Positions 47,788-57,393 of a DNA stretch of 64,000 nt are shown here, piece after piece. The first letter of the stretch is position 1. Every line of letters starts with the position of its first letter. Location of the stretch: the NCBI RefSeq assembly GCF_001936625.1, contig NZ_MSDU01000015.1:53251-117250 (forward strand). The letters are read 5' to 3'. The notes under the pieces are model-generated. The model saw only the letters and a list, made by a program, of their open reading frames with translations, did not search any database and was not told the DNA's origin. Origin of the DNA: Domibacillus antri (GTDB lineage: Bacteria > Bacillota > Bacilli > Bacillales > Domibacillaceae). The position numbers and the translations under genes were made by a program.

Positions 47788-48282
47788 TTAATTGTGCTGA
47801 TGCTGGTTTGTACTGACCGGCAGCGCCTCATTGCGGACCGTCGGTGGCTGAGCTGGCTTGGTACGGGACGCTGCTTTATCTTCTTTAAATTTATCGACCA
47901 CTTGCTTCACGACGTTTCCCCACTGGACGGCTTGTGAAATTTTATACTGATTTTTTTCCATTTGGGAGGAAATCGTTGTTGTTACTTTTTTCAGTGAGTG
48001 ATTCAAATTATGAACCGAGGATCCAACATCTTTCACTGCGTACACGACTGTATTCAATTGCTCTGTTTTATGCTGAACATCTTCAGCGAGCGCATTTGTT
48101 TTATGTAACAGTTCAGCTGTTTCCGCTGTCACATCCTTCAATTGTCCTTCGAGACGGTCTACTGTCCGGGACAGCGTGTCGAGCGTATTGTCGACTGATT
48201 TTAATGTTTTGGACAAATTTAAGACCAGAATGAGAAACGCAATGGCCGCAACGGCTGCGCTCAAGTATAGAATGATTTCCAC
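47788..48282 (-). CDS. ytxG: DUF948 protein YtxG
   Basis: 164 residues with one N-terminal membrane helix (about 3-22) and a long coiled coil with methyl-accepting-like heptads (LKSVDNTLDTLSRTVDRLEG). DUF948 general stress protein; function unknown. Start is GTG (48280-48282) with AGGAGGTGTCTTGGA before it. First gene of the operon, directly downstream of a SigB-type promoter. Confidence 0.9.
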   Translation of the reverse strand: MEIILYLSAAVAAIAFLILVLNLSKTLKSVDNTLDTLSRTVDRLEGQLKDVTAETAELLHKTNALAEDVQHKTEQLNTVVYAVKDVGSSVHNLNHSLKKVTTTISSQMEKNQYKISQAVQWGNVVKQVVDKFKEDKAASRTKPAQPPTVRNEALPVSTNQHQHN

Positions 48283-48317
48283 TCCAAGACACCTCCTGCT
48301 ATGTTTATGTAATAAAG

Positions 48318-48342
48318 TTACCCAGTGCCGTTAAATCTAAAC
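48318..48342 (-). promoter_or_regulatory. SigB promoter of ytxGHJ
   Basis: Minus strand GTTTAG (48337-48342), 13 bases, GGGTAA (48318-48323), fitting the SigB consensus GTTTAA-N(12-15)-GGGTAT with one mismatch in each box. The orthologous B. subtilis operon is known to be SigB- and SigH-dependent. Confidence 0.78.
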
Positions 48343-48387
48343 ACTAATTATATTTATTTCTTTTCAGTATGCCCTTTTTCCTTCTTT

Positions 48388-48416
48388 TTGCACAAAATTC
48401 GCCGTCATCGTACAAT
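48388..48416 (+). promoter_or_regulatory. Promoter of the M29 aminopeptidase gene
   Basis: TTGCAC (48388-48393), 17 bases, TACAAT (48411-48416), 27 bases before the ATG. Confidence 0.72.
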
Positions 48417-48443
48417 GAAAGTGATAAAAAGGAGGATATTTTT

Positions 48444-49559
48444 ATGAAAGATTCAAGAATTCAAGTGCTGGCAGCGAACTTAATTAATTATTCATGCCAG
48501 ATTAAGCCGGGTGAAAAAGTGCTGATCGAAAATTTTGGACTGCAGCGCGAACTCGTCACGGCACTTGTAGAGGAGACGTATAAAGCTGGCGGCTGGCCAT
48601 TCGTTTTGCTGAAGGATCACCGTGTTGACCGCTCTCTTTTAATGGGAGCCGTTGAGGGGCAATACGATTTGATGGCGGATTTTGAAGCGAACGTCATGAA
48701 AGAAATGGATGCCTACATCGGTCTGCGCGCCGGTGACAATATTAATGAACAGGCCGATGTACCATCGGAGAAAATGAAGATTCACGGCAATACCATCGGG
48801 AAAAAAGTACACCGTGATATCAGGGTTCCAAAAACGAAATGGGTCGTGCTCCGCTATCCGACCCCTTCCATGGCACAGCTGGCTAAAATGAGCACCGATG
48901 CATTCGAGGATTTTTATTTTGATGTCTGCAACCTCGATTACGGCAAAATGGACGCAGCGATGGACCCCCTTGTTGAATTGATGAACCGAACAGATCAGGT
49001 TCATTTGAAAGGTCCGGGAACCGATTTAACTTTTTCGATCAAAGATATTCCGGCCATAAAATGTGCCGGCCGCTTAAACATTCCGGACGGTGAAGTGTTT
49101 ACTGCACCGGTGCGTGACTCCGTGAATGGCGTCATTTCATTTAATACACCGTCTCCATACAACGGTTTCACATTCGAGAATGTAAAACTGCGGTTTGAAA
49201 ACGGTAAAATCATTGATGCGCATGCCAATGACGTAAAGCGGATTAACACCATTTTTGACACGGATGAAGGCGCCCGTTTTATCGGCGAGTTTGCGATCGG
49301 GGTCAATCCGTACATTTTGAATCCGATGCAGGATATTTTGTTCGACGAAAAGATCGCCGGCAGCTTCCACTTTACACCGGGAGAATGCTACGAAGAAGCA
49401 TACAACGGCAATCATTCCAGCATTCACTGGGACATGGTCAACATTCAGCGTCCTGAATACGGCGGCGGTGAAATTTGGTTTGACGGCGTTTTGATTCGGA
49501 AAGACGGCCTGTTCATTTTGCCGGAGCTCGACGGATTAAATCCGGAAAACTTAAAGTGA
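48444..49559 (+). CDS. M29 family aminopeptidase
   Basis: 371-residue thermophilic-type (M29) metalloaminopeptidase. Characteristic segments: YIGLRAGDN, PKTKWVVLRYPTPSMAQLA, GPGTDLTFSIK, PDGEVFTAPV with a metal-binding Glu, EFAIGVNP and HWDMV with the last ligands. It removes N-terminal residues from peptides in the cytoplasm. AAGGAGGATATTTTT precedes the ATG; a longer frame upstream includes the promoter and is rejected. Somewhat shorter than AmpS (about 410). Confidence 0.93.
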   Translation: MKDSRIQVLAANLINYSCQIKPGEKVLIENFGLQRELVTALVEETYKAGGWPFVLLKDHRVDRSLLMGAVEGQYDLMADFEANVMKEMDAYIGLRAGDNINEQADVPSEKMKIHGNTIGKKVHRDIRVPKTKWVVLRYPTPSMAQLAKMSTDAFEDFYFDVCNLDYGKMDAAMDPLVELMNRTDQVHLKGPGTDLTFSIKDIPAIKCAGRLNIPDGEVFTAPVRDSVNGVISFNTPSPYNGFTFENVKLRFENGKIIDAHANDVKRINTIFDTDEGARFIGEFAIGVNPYILNPMQDILFDEKIAGSFHFTPGECYEEAYNGNHSSIHWDMVNIQRPEYGGGEIWFDGVLIRKDGLFILPELDGLNPENLK

Positions 49560-49576
49560 ATTTAGATTTGGTCACG

Positions 49577-49616
49577 CAAAAACGCCCTTCGCCGATTTTC
49601 GGCGAAGGGCGTTTTG
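49577..49616. terminator. Bidirectional terminator between aminopeptidase gene and murC
   Basis: CAAAAACGCCCTTCGCCGA-TTT-TCGGCGAAGGGCGTTTTG, an 18 bp perfect stem followed by CTTTT on the plus strand; four bases beyond it is the murC stop. Confidence 0.87.
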
Positions 49617-49619
49617 CTT

Positions 49620-50918
49620 TTACATTATTTCCTGTTCATAGGCAGCCTGGAACTTTTGAATATCCCCGGCGCCCATGAAAATGAGAACACTGTCTTTATG
49701 TTCAGCAAGAACCGCCGTTCCCTCTTCTTTGATCAGACGGGCACCCGGAATTTTCTGCTGCAGGTCTTCAATCGTCAGCTTGCCGTGATTTTCCCGGGCA
49801 GAGCCGAAAATGTCACACAAATAAACGGCATCCGCTTTGTTTAAGCTGTCTGCGAATTCATCAAGGAATGTTTGCGTCCGCGAGAATGTATGCGGCTGAA
49901 AAACGGCGACAATTTCACGGTTCGGATATTTTTGACGGGCTGCATTAATCGTTGCCCGAATTTCGGTCGGATGATGCGCATAGTCATCAATCAACACTTG
50001 ACCGCCCGCCTTCTTTTCAGAAAAACGGCGCTTTACGCCAGAAAACGTAAGTAAGCGTTCCTTCACAATGTCCGTATCAATTTCTTCATAATGACAGAGT
50101 CCGATGACAGAAAGTGCGTTTAAAATATTATGATCGCCGTACCCCGGAATACGGAACGTCGCATAAAATTCATTTCGTACAAACACATCAAACGTTGTGC
50201 CGTTTTCATCAAATGATGCGTTGCGGGCCTGGAAGTCATTTTCATCTCCGAAGCCATAAAAAACAACCGGTACATTCGCTTGAATGCCCTGTAAATATTC
50301 GTCATCACCACAGGCGAAAATTCCCTTTTTTACTTGTTTCGCCATTTCTTGAAAAGCAGAAAAGACATCATCAATGTCGGCAAAATAATCCGGATGATCA
50401 AAGTCAATATTTGTCATTACTGCATAATCCGGTGCATACGATAAAAAGTGGCGGCGGTATTCACACGCTTCGAATGCAAAATACTTAGCCTCTTTGGCTC
50501 CGCGCCCCGTCCCGTCTCCAATTAAATACGATGTCGGCGCCGCGCCGCTGACTACATGCGCCATTAAGCCCGTCGTCGATGTTTTACCGTGTGAGCCGGT
50601 AATCGCCACACTCGTGAAGTTTTGAATAAAATCCCCTAAAAATTTATGATAGCGAATAACCGGTATGCCTATTTCAACAGCCCGTTTAATTTCTTCATGT
50701 TCATCGTTGAAGGCATTTCCGGCAATCACCGTCATGCCCGATTGAATATTGTCCGCATTAAACGGCAATATAAGAATGCCGGCTTCTTCAAGCGCTTTTT
50801 GTGTAAAAAATGTTTTTTCGATATCTGAACCCTGTACCTTATATCCTTTATCATGAAGAATATGTGCGAGGGCGCTCATTCCCGATCCTTTTATTCCAAC
50901 AAAATGATAGGTTGTCAT
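49620..50918 (-). CDS. murC: UDP-N-acetylmuramate-L-alanine ligase
   Basis: 432-residue Mur ligase adding L-Ala to UDP-MurNAc in peptidoglycan synthesis. [16 protein letters not shown] (UDP binding), ATP loop [27 protein letters not shown] and [14 protein letters not shown] are present. Of two adjacent ATGs the second (50916-50918) has GGAGG seven bases upstream and gives the B. subtilis length. Downstream of sftA, as in B. subtilis. Confidence 0.97.
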   Translation of the reverse strand: MTTYHFVGIKGSGMSALAHILHDKGYKVQGSDIEKTFFTQKALEEAGILILPFNADNIQSGMTVIAGNAFNDEHEEIKRAVEIGIPVIRYHKFLGDFIQNFTSVAITGSHGKTSTTGLMAHVVSGAAPTSYLIGDGTGRGAKEAKYFAFEACEYRRHFLSYAPDYAVMTNIDFDHPDYFADIDDVFSAFQEMAKQVKKGIFACGDDEYLQGIQANVPVVFYGFGDENDFQARNASFDENGTTFDVFVRNEFYATFRIPGYGDHNILNALSVIGLCHYEEIDTDIVKERLLTFSGVKRRFSEKKAGGQVLIDDYAHHPTEIRATINAARQKYPNREIVAVFQPHTFSRTQTFLDEFADSLNKADAVYLCDIFGSARENHGKLTIEDLQQKIPGARLIKEEGTAVLAEHKDSVLIFMGAGDIQKFQAAYEQEIM

Positions 50919-51011
50919 CATTAAACCTCCAACATTTTCTAGCCTGTTTCATACAGTATATGTATCATCGTTAACTTTGAAACAATTTATAGCTATTCAT
51001 TGCATTTGTAC

Positions 51012-51020
51012 ATTATAGCA
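51012..51020 (-). promoter_or_regulatory. murC extended -10 promoter
   Basis: Minus strand TGCTATAAT, an extended -10, with TAGTCA 17 bases upstream, between the sftA terminator and murC. Confidence 0.5.
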
Positions 51021-51049
51021 CTTTTTTCAAAACGTGACTATGCCGCTTG

Positions 51050-51076
51050 AAAAAACCGGCGCATCAGCACCGGCTT
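51050..51076 (-). terminator. sftA terminator
   Basis: Minus strand AAGCCGGTGC-TGA-TGCGCCGGTT followed by TTTT, directly behind the sftA stop. Confidence 0.75.
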
Positions 51077-51077
51077 A

Positions 51078-53270
51078 TTACATGGTCTTTGAATTTGTCT
51101 CTTCAAGAAAAGCAAAAAATTCTTCTTCCGATACGAGCACTTCACGCGGACGGCCGGCACGCTGACCGGAGATGAGCCCCTGTTCTTCCATCATTTCAAT
51201 TAAACGCGCCGCGCGGTTGTAGCCGACTTTTAATTTTCGCTGGAGCATCGATGTGGAGGCACCTCCCTGCCGGACCACAAATTCACATGCATCCTGAAAC
51301 AATTCATCTTCTTCATCCTGTACGGTGGCTTTTTGCAGCAGTTCCTCTTGTTTGAACAAATAATCAGGCTTTTGCTGTTCACGGACAAAACGGACCACTT
51401 CATCAATTTCTTCATTTGTAACAAACGTCCCCTGCAACCGCACAGCCTCGCTCGCACCATTATTTAAAAATAACATATCTCCTTTGCCAAGCAGTTTTTC
51501 AGCACCAACCTTGTCCAAAATGGTTCGTGAATCAATTTGAGACGACACGGAAAAAGCGATGCGCGTTGGGATATTTGCTTTAATAAGGCCCGTAATGACA
51601 TCAACAGATGGGCGCTGAGTGGCAACGATTAAATGAATACCGCACGCGCGCGCTTTTTGGGCAATCCGGCAAATCGCTTCTTCTACTTCAGCCGGAGCCA
51701 TCATCATTAAATCGGCAAGCTCGTCAATAACGATCACGAGATACGGTAAATGCGGCTCATTAAATTCCGACTCTTTCACTTTCGCATTGTAGGACGCAAC
51801 GTCACGAACACCGGCATGGACAAACAGCTGGTAGCGGCGTTCCATTTCTTCAACTGCCCATTTCAAAGCGGCCGTTGCGGCTTTTACATCCGTAATGACC
51901 GGGCTTGCTAAATGGGGAATACCGTTATAAGGTGTCAATTCTACCATTTTCGGGTCAATTAATAACAGCTTTAATTCATGCGGTGCTGCTTTATAAAGAA
52001 GGCTCACCAAGATTGAATTAATGCACACGCTTTTGCCGGAACCGGTCGCACCGGCAATGAGTCCGTGCGGCATTTTTTGCAGGTCGAGCACAACCGGGGC
52101 ACCCGCAATATCGAGGCCGAGCGCTGACGCGAGCGGAGATTCCGCCATCTGAAATTCACTGTGGCTGATGATTTCGCTTATAAAAACCGGACGGCTTTGA
52201 TCATTCGGCAGTTCGATGCCCACCACTTCTGTTCCCGAAATCGGTGCTTCAATCCGGAGCGTTTTTGCAGCAAGGCTGCGCTTTATATCATCAGATAAAC
52301 TCGCGATTTTGCTCACTTTAACGCCAATCGATGGTGTCACTTCGAATCGGGTAATTGCCGGGCCGGTCGTCACGCCCGTTACTTCTGCCTCAATGTTAAA
52401 GCTTTTAAACGTATCGTTTAACCGCTTTGTTTTTTCACGGACCCACGCAGCATCCACGGTCTTCTTAGCAGGCGGCGTTAAAAAAGACAGCGGCGGCCGG
52501 TTTAATGCCGTATCGATGACAGCCGGGGCCTGTTTTTTCACTTCCTGCGGAGCTGGCTTCAATGCAGGTGCGGCCAGTTTTTCACGGTCTTTTTTCAGCA
52601 TGACGACATTAAACGGGGAATGACGCCGTTCTCTTGCACGTGCCGGACGGTCAGCCGGCGGCAGTTTGCCTGTTTCATTATTAACAAGTGCGGGTTTTTC
52701 AACAATTTCGACCGGTTTTTCTTCCAGTACCGTTTCCTTCGCTGCCGGTTTTTCAAGTTTAAGCGGGCGGTTTGCCTGTTCTTTCGTGAATAGAAGAAGA
52801 GGTTCCTGCTTCTCTTCCTGATTTTCACTGGAGGTATCCCGCACATCTTCTTTTACCGGACGGGCACGAAAGCCGTAAATCGGAGACGGGATTTCCGTCG
52901 GACGAAACGGACGGGGTGCTGCACGGGCAGCCGGTGACTGCGCTGGCTGTTCATAACGCTGAACCGGCTCTTCCCATTCCGGTTCAGGACGGAGATGTCT
53001 TGTGCGGGGCTCAGCATGATCAATCCCGCGCTTTACTGTCGGATAGCGGTAAGCAACACGGGCTGAAATCTGCTGTGCAGACGGCAGAGCACTATTTAAT
53101 GGCACATGACGCTCCGTTTTCCTTTCCGGCTGAACCGGCTCTTTTATACGAGGATCAATTAATGCTTCTTCTTTTTTTATTTCTTCGTTTTTCGGCTGTT
53201 CCAGTTCTTCTTCATCAATGATATAAATTTCTTCTCTAAAGTAGGAGAGAATCTTTTTAAATAAGCTCAT
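51078..53270 (-). CDS. sftA: DNA translocase SftA (FtsK/SpoIIIE family)
   Basis: 730-residue septum-associated DNA translocase that clears chromosomes from the closing septum. No membrane segments: residues about 1-260 are a charged, Pro-rich linker. Then the motor: Walker A GLIAGATGSGKSVCIN, Walker B YLVIVIDELADLMM, and the C-terminal gamma winged helix (about 665-725, GGASTSMLQRKLKVGYNRAARLI) that reads polar DNA sequences. Shorter than B. subtilis SftA (952), mainly in the linker. The RBS is weak (AAGAGTGGTTAAGG). Confidence 0.94.
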   Translation of the reverse strand: MSLFKKILSYFREEIYIIDEEELEQPKNEEIKKEEALIDPRIKEPVQPERKTERHVPLNSALPSAQQISARVAYRYPTVKRGIDHAEPRTRHLRPEPEWEEPVQRYEQPAQSPAARAAPRPFRPTEIPSPIYGFRARPVKEDVRDTSSENQEEKQEPLLLFTKEQANRPLKLEKPAAKETVLEEKPVEIVEKPALVNNETGKLPPADRPARARERRHSPFNVVMLKKDREKLAAPALKPAPQEVKKQAPAVIDTALNRPPLSFLTPPAKKTVDAAWVREKTKRLNDTFKSFNIEAEVTGVTTGPAITRFEVTPSIGVKVSKIASLSDDIKRSLAAKTLRIEAPISGTEVVGIELPNDQSRPVFISEIISHSEFQMAESPLASALGLDIAGAPVVLDLQKMPHGLIAGATGSGKSVCINSILVSLLYKAAPHELKLLLIDPKMVELTPYNGIPHLASPVITDVKAATAALKWAVEEMERRYQLFVHAGVRDVASYNAKVKESEFNEPHLPYLVIVIDELADLMMMAPAEVEEAICRIAQKARACGIHLIVATQRPSVDVITGLIKANIPTRIAFSVSSQIDSRTILDKVGAEKLLGKGDMLFLNNGASEAVRLQGTFVTNEEIDEVVRFVREQQKPDYLFKQEELLQKATVQDEEDELFQDACEFVVRQGGASTSMLQRKLKVGYNRAARLIEMMEEQGLISGQRAGRPREVLVSEEEFFAFLEETNSKTM

Positions 53271-53303
53271 CCTTAACCACTCTTTCTAGTTGAAGTCTTT
53301 TTC

Positions 53304-53331
53304 ATTGTAACAGCAATGTGAGATTTGTTAA
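53304..53331 (-). promoter_or_regulatory. sftA promoter
   Basis: Minus strand TTAACA (53326-53331), 16 bases, TACAAT (53304-53309). Confidence 0.55.
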
Positions 53332-53367
53332 CAGAAAAACGGAATTTTGGGAAAATAGAAGGGGAAG

Positions 53368-53402
53368 AAAAAAGACTGTCCTCACAAGGAAGTCAGTCTT
53401 TT
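53368..53402 (-). terminator. ytpQ terminator
   Basis: Minus strand AAAAAAGACTG ... CAGTCTTTTTT, with inner CCTTG/GAGGA pairing. The ytpQ stop codon lies within the stem. Confidence 0.75.
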
Positions 53403-54193
53403 TTCGGACGGTTTTTCGCTAAAATGAACACCGGTTCAAGATGTCCATTTTCATAAATGAATGAGAGGGCAGTAATGGGCACACGGCCCGCAGCAAAAAA
53501 GCTCATCGCCATTTGGGCCAAAATATCGTACCCCGTTTCATTGCGGATATCGCCGATAATAAGCACATCGCCGTGCGGAACCGAAACGGTCATATCGCCT
53601 TCAATTTTTTCGCTCATTTCTTTTAAAAACCGATCATTTAAAATGCGGCTTGAATCGTATCCGTCTTTGGAATTTAAAAAGTAAAACACGTTGCCGGCAA
53701 CGGTATCCTGTTTCACTTCCAGCGGCAGTGACCGCAGATTGAAACGGGCAGTTTCCCGAATCTGCTCCGCTGTCCAATTCTCCTTCTCCATTAATTTTTC
53801 ATCAATCAGCCGGTATGTAGACCCTAAGTCCACAGCGTAATAAATGCGTGTTTCTGCCGTATGTTCATCATAAAATAGCGGCACACCTTCTTCAGCTTCT
53901 TTCGGGAACGAAGCGGCGCGGATGACCGGAAAAATCCGCTTTTCTTTCTCTTCCTTTCTTCCGCTGCCATCAAACGCATTCAGCGCTTCATTGACGTAAT
54001 AAATCGTCTCTTCCGCTGCTTTTTCAACATTTCCCTCGAATTTTGCCAGAATGCCGCCGAGTGCGACGGTAACCCCTTTTTTCGTATCGCTGTTTTCCAC
54101 GCGCATTTCTTCTTTTTCCCGATCAAAGAACAGCGTCCGGTTCTCTTTTTTTAATGCTTCCTCAAGCTTTCTTTTCAGTTTCATTGTAGACAT
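53393..54193 (-). CDS. ytpQ: DUF1444/UPF0354 protein YtpQ
   Basis: 266 residues, cytoplasmic, no known function. Family features include the N-terminal [49 protein letters not shown] and the C-terminal [14 protein letters not shown]. The ATG at 54193 is used; a second in-frame ATG three codons on is also possible, both behind AAGGAATGACG. B. subtilis has ytpP and ytpR near here, which are not present in this window. Confidence 0.88.
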   Translation of the reverse strand: MSTMKLKRKLEEALKKENRTLFFDREKEEMRVENSDTKKGVTVALGGILAKFEGNVEKAAEETIYYVNEALNAFDGSGRKEEKEKRIFPVIRAASFPKEAEEGVPLFYDEHTAETRIYYAVDLGSTYRLIDEKLMEKENWTAEQIRETARFNLRSLPLEVKQDTVAGNVFYFLNSKDGYDSSRILNDRFLKEMSEKIEGDMTVSVPHGDVLIIGDIRNETGYDILAQMAMSFFAAGRVPITALSFIYENGHLEPVFILAKNRPKKD

Positions 54194-54211
54194 TAAACGT
54201 CATTCCTTCTT

Positions 54212-55282
54212 TCAGCTGTTTTTGATTGTATCGACGGTCGACTTGTCAAGCGACGTCACTAATTTGACAAGCAGTGATTTTGCCGCATCGTAGTCGTCCG
54301 TATGGATAATCGATGAATGTGTATGAATGTATCGGGAACAAATGCCGATGACCGCACTTGGCACACCGTTTCCAGATGTATGGACACGCCCGGCATCCGT
54401 TCCGCCCGGCGAAACAAAATATTGATATGGAATGTCATTTGATTCCGCTGTATCAAGGACAAATTCACGTATTCCGCTATGCGTGACCATTGTCCGGTCA
54501 AAAATACGCAAAAGAACTCCTTTTCCAAGCTGGCCAAATTCATTTTTATTTCCGGAAGCATCGTTTGCCGGACTTGCATCAAGGGCAAAAAATAAGTCAG
54601 GATTAATTAAATTGGCGGCTGTTTGAGCTCCGCGCAGCCCTACTTCTTCCTGTACTGTTGCACCGGAATACAGCATATTTGGCAATGTTTGACCGTGCAC
54701 TTCTTTTAACAATTCAATCGCAAGTCCGCATCCGTACCGGTTGTCCCATGCTTTGGCCATAATTTTTTTCGGATTGGCAAGCGGTGTAAACGCCGACGCC
54801 GGCAAAATGGACTGTCCTGGTTTCACTCCAATCGTTTCGGCATCCGCTCTGTCATCTGCGCCAATATCGATTTGCATATTTTTTATTTGCATCGGTTTAT
54901 TACGCTGGTCTTCCGATAACAAATGAGGAGGCGTGGACGAAATAACCCCTTCCACCGGACCGTTTTTCGTATAGATTTGCACGCGCTGGGCAAGCATCGT
55001 CTGGCTCCACCAGCCGCCAAGTGTCTGAAATCGGATCATACCGTTTTCGGTTATGGCGGTGACCATAAACGCCACTTCATCCATATGACCGGCTACCATA
55101 ATCCGGGGACCGTTGTCATCTCCCTTTTTTACGCCGAACAAACTGCCTAGGTTGTCTTGTATAATCGAATCCGCAAATGGCTCCATTTCTTTTTTCATAA
55201 ATGCGCGCACCGCATGTTCATTTCCCGGTGCACCCGGCAGTTCTGTTAGCGTTTGAAACATGTCTTTCGTTTCCTGATTCAT
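54212..55282 (-). CDS. ytoP: M42 family metallopeptidase YtoP
   Basis: 356-residue co-catalytic aminopeptidase of the M42 (TET/PepA glutamyl aminopeptidase) family. Metal ligands: [26 protein letters not shown], the catalytic Glu pair in [17 protein letters not shown] and the C-terminal HTHSSIIH. These enzymes form large cytoplasmic peptide-trimming shells. RBS GAGAGGGGACTTATC before the ATG. 18 bases upstream of ytpQ; a -10 TATAAT lies at 55315-55320. Confidence 0.93.
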   Translation of the reverse strand: MNQETKDMFQTLTELPGAPGNEHAVRAFMKKEMEPFADSIIQDNLGSLFGVKKGDDNGPRIMVAGHMDEVAFMVTAITENGMIRFQTLGGWWSQTMLAQRVQIYTKNGPVEGVISSTPPHLLSEDQRNKPMQIKNMQIDIGADDRADAETIGVKPGQSILPASAFTPLANPKKIMAKAWDNRYGCGLAIELLKEVHGQTLPNMLYSGATVQEEVGLRGAQTAANLINPDLFFALDASPANDASGNKNEFGQLGKGVLLRIFDRTMVTHSGIREFVLDTAESNDIPYQYFVSPGGTDAGRVHTSGNGVPSAVIGICSRYIHTHSSIIHTDDYDAAKSLLVKLVTSLDKSTVDTIKNS

Positions 55283-55425
55283 GATAAGTCCCCTCTCGTG
55301 CTATTCTTTTCCTCATTATAACGGAAATAGGCCGAAGATTGGAACGAAGCGCATTTTGGTTTTCTGAATGGCTGAAATCCTGTATACTTGAGTAGCAGAA
55401 TACGAGAAAAACAGGGGGATGAAAC

Positions 55426-55749
55426 ATGGTAAAGTTTGATCGTACAGCTTTTTGGATCGGTGCAGCCGCCGGTGCAGCGGCAGCCTATCTTATTCAAAAA
55501 CAAACGTCTGAGTCGATGAACGTGCCGCCTGAAAAAGTTTTGAAGCAAGTAAAAGAAACATTTAAACAAAACGGACCGGTGGACGGTTCCTGGATTCAAA
55601 TGAAACCGGAAGAATATGAAAATAATGGCTTTCGTGTGCTGGTGTATAAAGGCGGCATTTCCCGTCCAGGTGAAACCGGCAATGAACAATTTGAATTTGC
55701 GGCGGATGCCAAAACAGGGTCGCTTTTAAACGTACAGTCCGTCAATTAA
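55426..55749 (+). CDS. ytzB: YtzB-like protein
   Basis: 107 residues. N-terminal Ala-rich hydrophobic segment (about 8-22, AFWIGAAAGAAAAYLIQ), probably a membrane anchor, then a PepSY-like small domain (VLKQVKETFKQNGPVDGSW, FEFAADAKTGSLLNVQSVN). Matches YtzB by size and by position between ytoP and trmB. Function unknown. RBS AGGGGGATGAAAC; a -10 TATACT is about 45 bases upstream. Confidence 0.82.
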   Translation: MVKFDRTAFWIGAAAGAAAAYLIQKQTSESMNVPPEKVLKQVKETFKQNGPVDGSWIQMKPEEYENNGFRVLVYKGGISRPGETGNEQFEFAADAKTGSLLNVQSVN

Positions 55750-55752
55750 CAT

Positions 55753-55790
55753 AAAAAAGCTCAAACGGCTGAGACCGTTTGAGCTTCTTT
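55753..55790. terminator. Bidirectional terminator between ytzB and trmB
   Basis: AAAAAAGCTCAAACGG-CTGAGA-CCGTTTGAGCTTCTTT. The T-run is better on the minus strand (TTTTTT), three bases behind trmB. Confidence 0.86.
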
Positions 55791-56436
55791 ATGTACGCGG
55801 CTGAAATTTCGCTTCAGACCGGTAAATACGCTGTCCTATCGCGGAAAACTTTTCTTCGTATTCCGTCATCACATTTCCTTCAAATCCGCTGTTATGAAGA
55901 TCGAGGCTGACAAATGTGAGCAGCATGCCATATTCCGAAAAGCTTTTCAATGAATATTCAAAAAGGCCCTGATTATCCGTTTTGAAATGCACTTCGCCGC
56001 CTTCCGGCATAAGTGATTCGTACAGGTTCAAAAACGATTTATAGGTCAGCCGGCGTTTCGCATGGCGCGTTTTCGGCCACGGATCAGAGAAGTTTAAATA
56101 GACGCGGCCCACTTCCCCCTTTTCAAAATAATGAAGAAGATCAGCCCCATCAACATTCAATAATTTCAAATTCGGCAAATCCGCTTCAATTAAACGGTCC
56201 AGTGCGGTAATAATAACACTTTCATATAACTCGATCCCAATGTAATTAATGTCCGGGTTTTGTTTCGCCATCCCGGTGACAAACTGTCCTTTTCCGGTTC
56301 CCACTTCAATATGAATGGGATTATGGTTGCCAAACACTTCATGCCAGCGTCCTTTTGCTTTTTCCGGCTCCGGAATAATATATTGCGGGTGCGCCTCAAT
56401 TTTTTCACGTGCCCACGGTTTATTTCTTAAACGCAT
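55789..56436 (-). CDS. trmB: tRNA (guanine-N7-)-methyltransferase
   Basis: 215-residue SAM-dependent enzyme forming m7G46 in tRNA. SAM loop [30 protein letters not shown], and the signature [17 protein letters not shown]. The ATG at 56434-56436 has GGAGAGACGAAGCAAG upstream; the open frame extends further but overlaps ytmP even more. Its first 17 bases overlap the end of ytmP. Confidence 0.95.
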   Translation of the reverse strand: MRLRNKPWAREKIEAHPQYIIPEPEKAKGRWHEVFGNHNPIHIEVGTGKGQFVTGMAKQNPDINYIGIELYESVIITALDRLIEADLPNLKLLNVDGADLLHYFEKGEVGRVYLNFSDPWPKTRHAKRRLTYKSFLNLYESLMPEGGEVHFKTDNQGLFEYSLKSFSEYGMLLTFVSLDLHNSGFEGNVMTEYEEKFSAIGQRIYRSEAKFQPRT

Positions 56437-57247
56437 CTTGCTTCGTCTCTCCATTTCCAAATAAATTATGATCATCCAGCATTAACCCGTGCAGTGCCGC
56501 AATCATTCGATTCATTTCATGAAAGCGGCTTTTGTCCCGGTTCCATTCAATCGACAGCAGCATTTGCGCCACGGCATACCATTTCATCCGCCGAAAAAAA
56601 GACGGGGTCAAATCATATCCGCATTCCAAAAGCCAGTCTGTCCATTTTTCACGTTCGACATAGCCAAACAGAAGCGTGCCAATATCCATCGCGGGATCGG
56701 CAATCATCGCTCCATCCCAGTCAATTAAAAAAAGCTCGTCTTCATCGGATAAAAGCCAATTATGGTGATTGACATCGCCATGGCAGACAACAAATTGGGA
56801 TTCAGGCACAGAGGGCAGCTGCGTTTCAAGAAACCGGACGGCTGCCGCAACATCCGGATGCGTATACAGCATACCGATCCGGGAGTATATTTCATTCAGC
56901 ATCATCGACGGCAAAAATGGCTGCTTCCCGAGCCGCTTTAGCATCGACAAAAGCGGGTTCGATGAATGAATTTTCCCCATCAATCTTGCTACACGCCCGG
57001 ATTCCATTTCGCCCGGTGCCAATTCACGTCCGTTCATCCAATGCTGTGCGGAGATGACATCCCCATTTTCAAGCCGCTTCGTCCAGACGAGTTTCGGAAC
57101 AATTCCCTCGGCTGAAAGCATAGCAAGAAAAGGCGAAGAGTTCCGTTTTAAAAACAGCTCTTTCCCTCCATGTCTAGCAAAAAATGCTTTTCCGGTTACG
57201 CCTCCTGCCGGCGTGATCTCCCAGTCTCCGCCAAGAAAATGTTCCAC
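56420..57247 (-). CDS. ytmP: Aminoglycoside phosphotransferase-fold kinase YtmP
   Basis: 275-residue APH/choline-kinase-fold protein. Catalytic loop [14 protein letters not shown] and metal motif [17 protein letters not shown] (about 165-197) are intact; the N-lobe is short. YtmP-type proteins have been taken for sugar or small-molecule kinases; the substrate is unknown, and there is no reason to infer antibiotic resistance. Start is GTG (57245-57247) with AAAAAGGTGAGGCATT before it. Coupled to trmB; ytzH, found between them in B. subtilis, is absent. Confidence 0.88.
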   Translation of the reverse strand: MEHFLGGDWEITPAGGVTGKAFFARHGGKELFLKRNSSPFLAMLSAEGIVPKLVWTKRLENGDVISAQHWMNGRELAPGEMESGRVARLMGKIHSSNPLLSMLKRLGKQPFLPSMMLNEIYSRIGMLYTHPDVAAAVRFLETQLPSVPESQFVVCHGDVNHHNWLLSDEDELFLIDWDGAMIADPAMDIGTLLFGYVEREKWTDWLLECGYDLTPSFFRRMKWYAVAQMLLSIEWNRDKSRFHEMNRMIAALHGLMLDDHNLFGNGETKQDAFKK

Positions 57248-57266
57248 AATGCCTCACCTTTTTCAT

Positions 57267-57313
57267 AAAAAAAAGACAGCAGCCGCTTCGAAAAACAATC
57301 GCTGTCTTTTTTA
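57267..57313 (-). terminator. amyX terminator
   Basis: Minus strand AAAAGACAGC ... GCTGTCTTTTTTTT with inner partial pairing, about 80 bases after amyX and just before ytmP. Confidence 0.75.
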
Positions 57314-57393
57314 TTTACTATTCTCGTTCCTTTTATCGTATGAAGTATTGTATCACGAATACACGCTTTCTGCCAGCTCAATTCGACAAGAAT

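Noticed and set aside
48369..48443. N-terminal extension of the M29 aminopeptidase
   Set aside because: It includes the -35/-10 promoter; the ATG at 48444 has AAGGAGG.
56420..57247. ytmP as an aminoglycoside resistance gene
   Set aside because: The fold is shared by many kinases; position next to trmB marks it as the conserved housekeeping YtmP.
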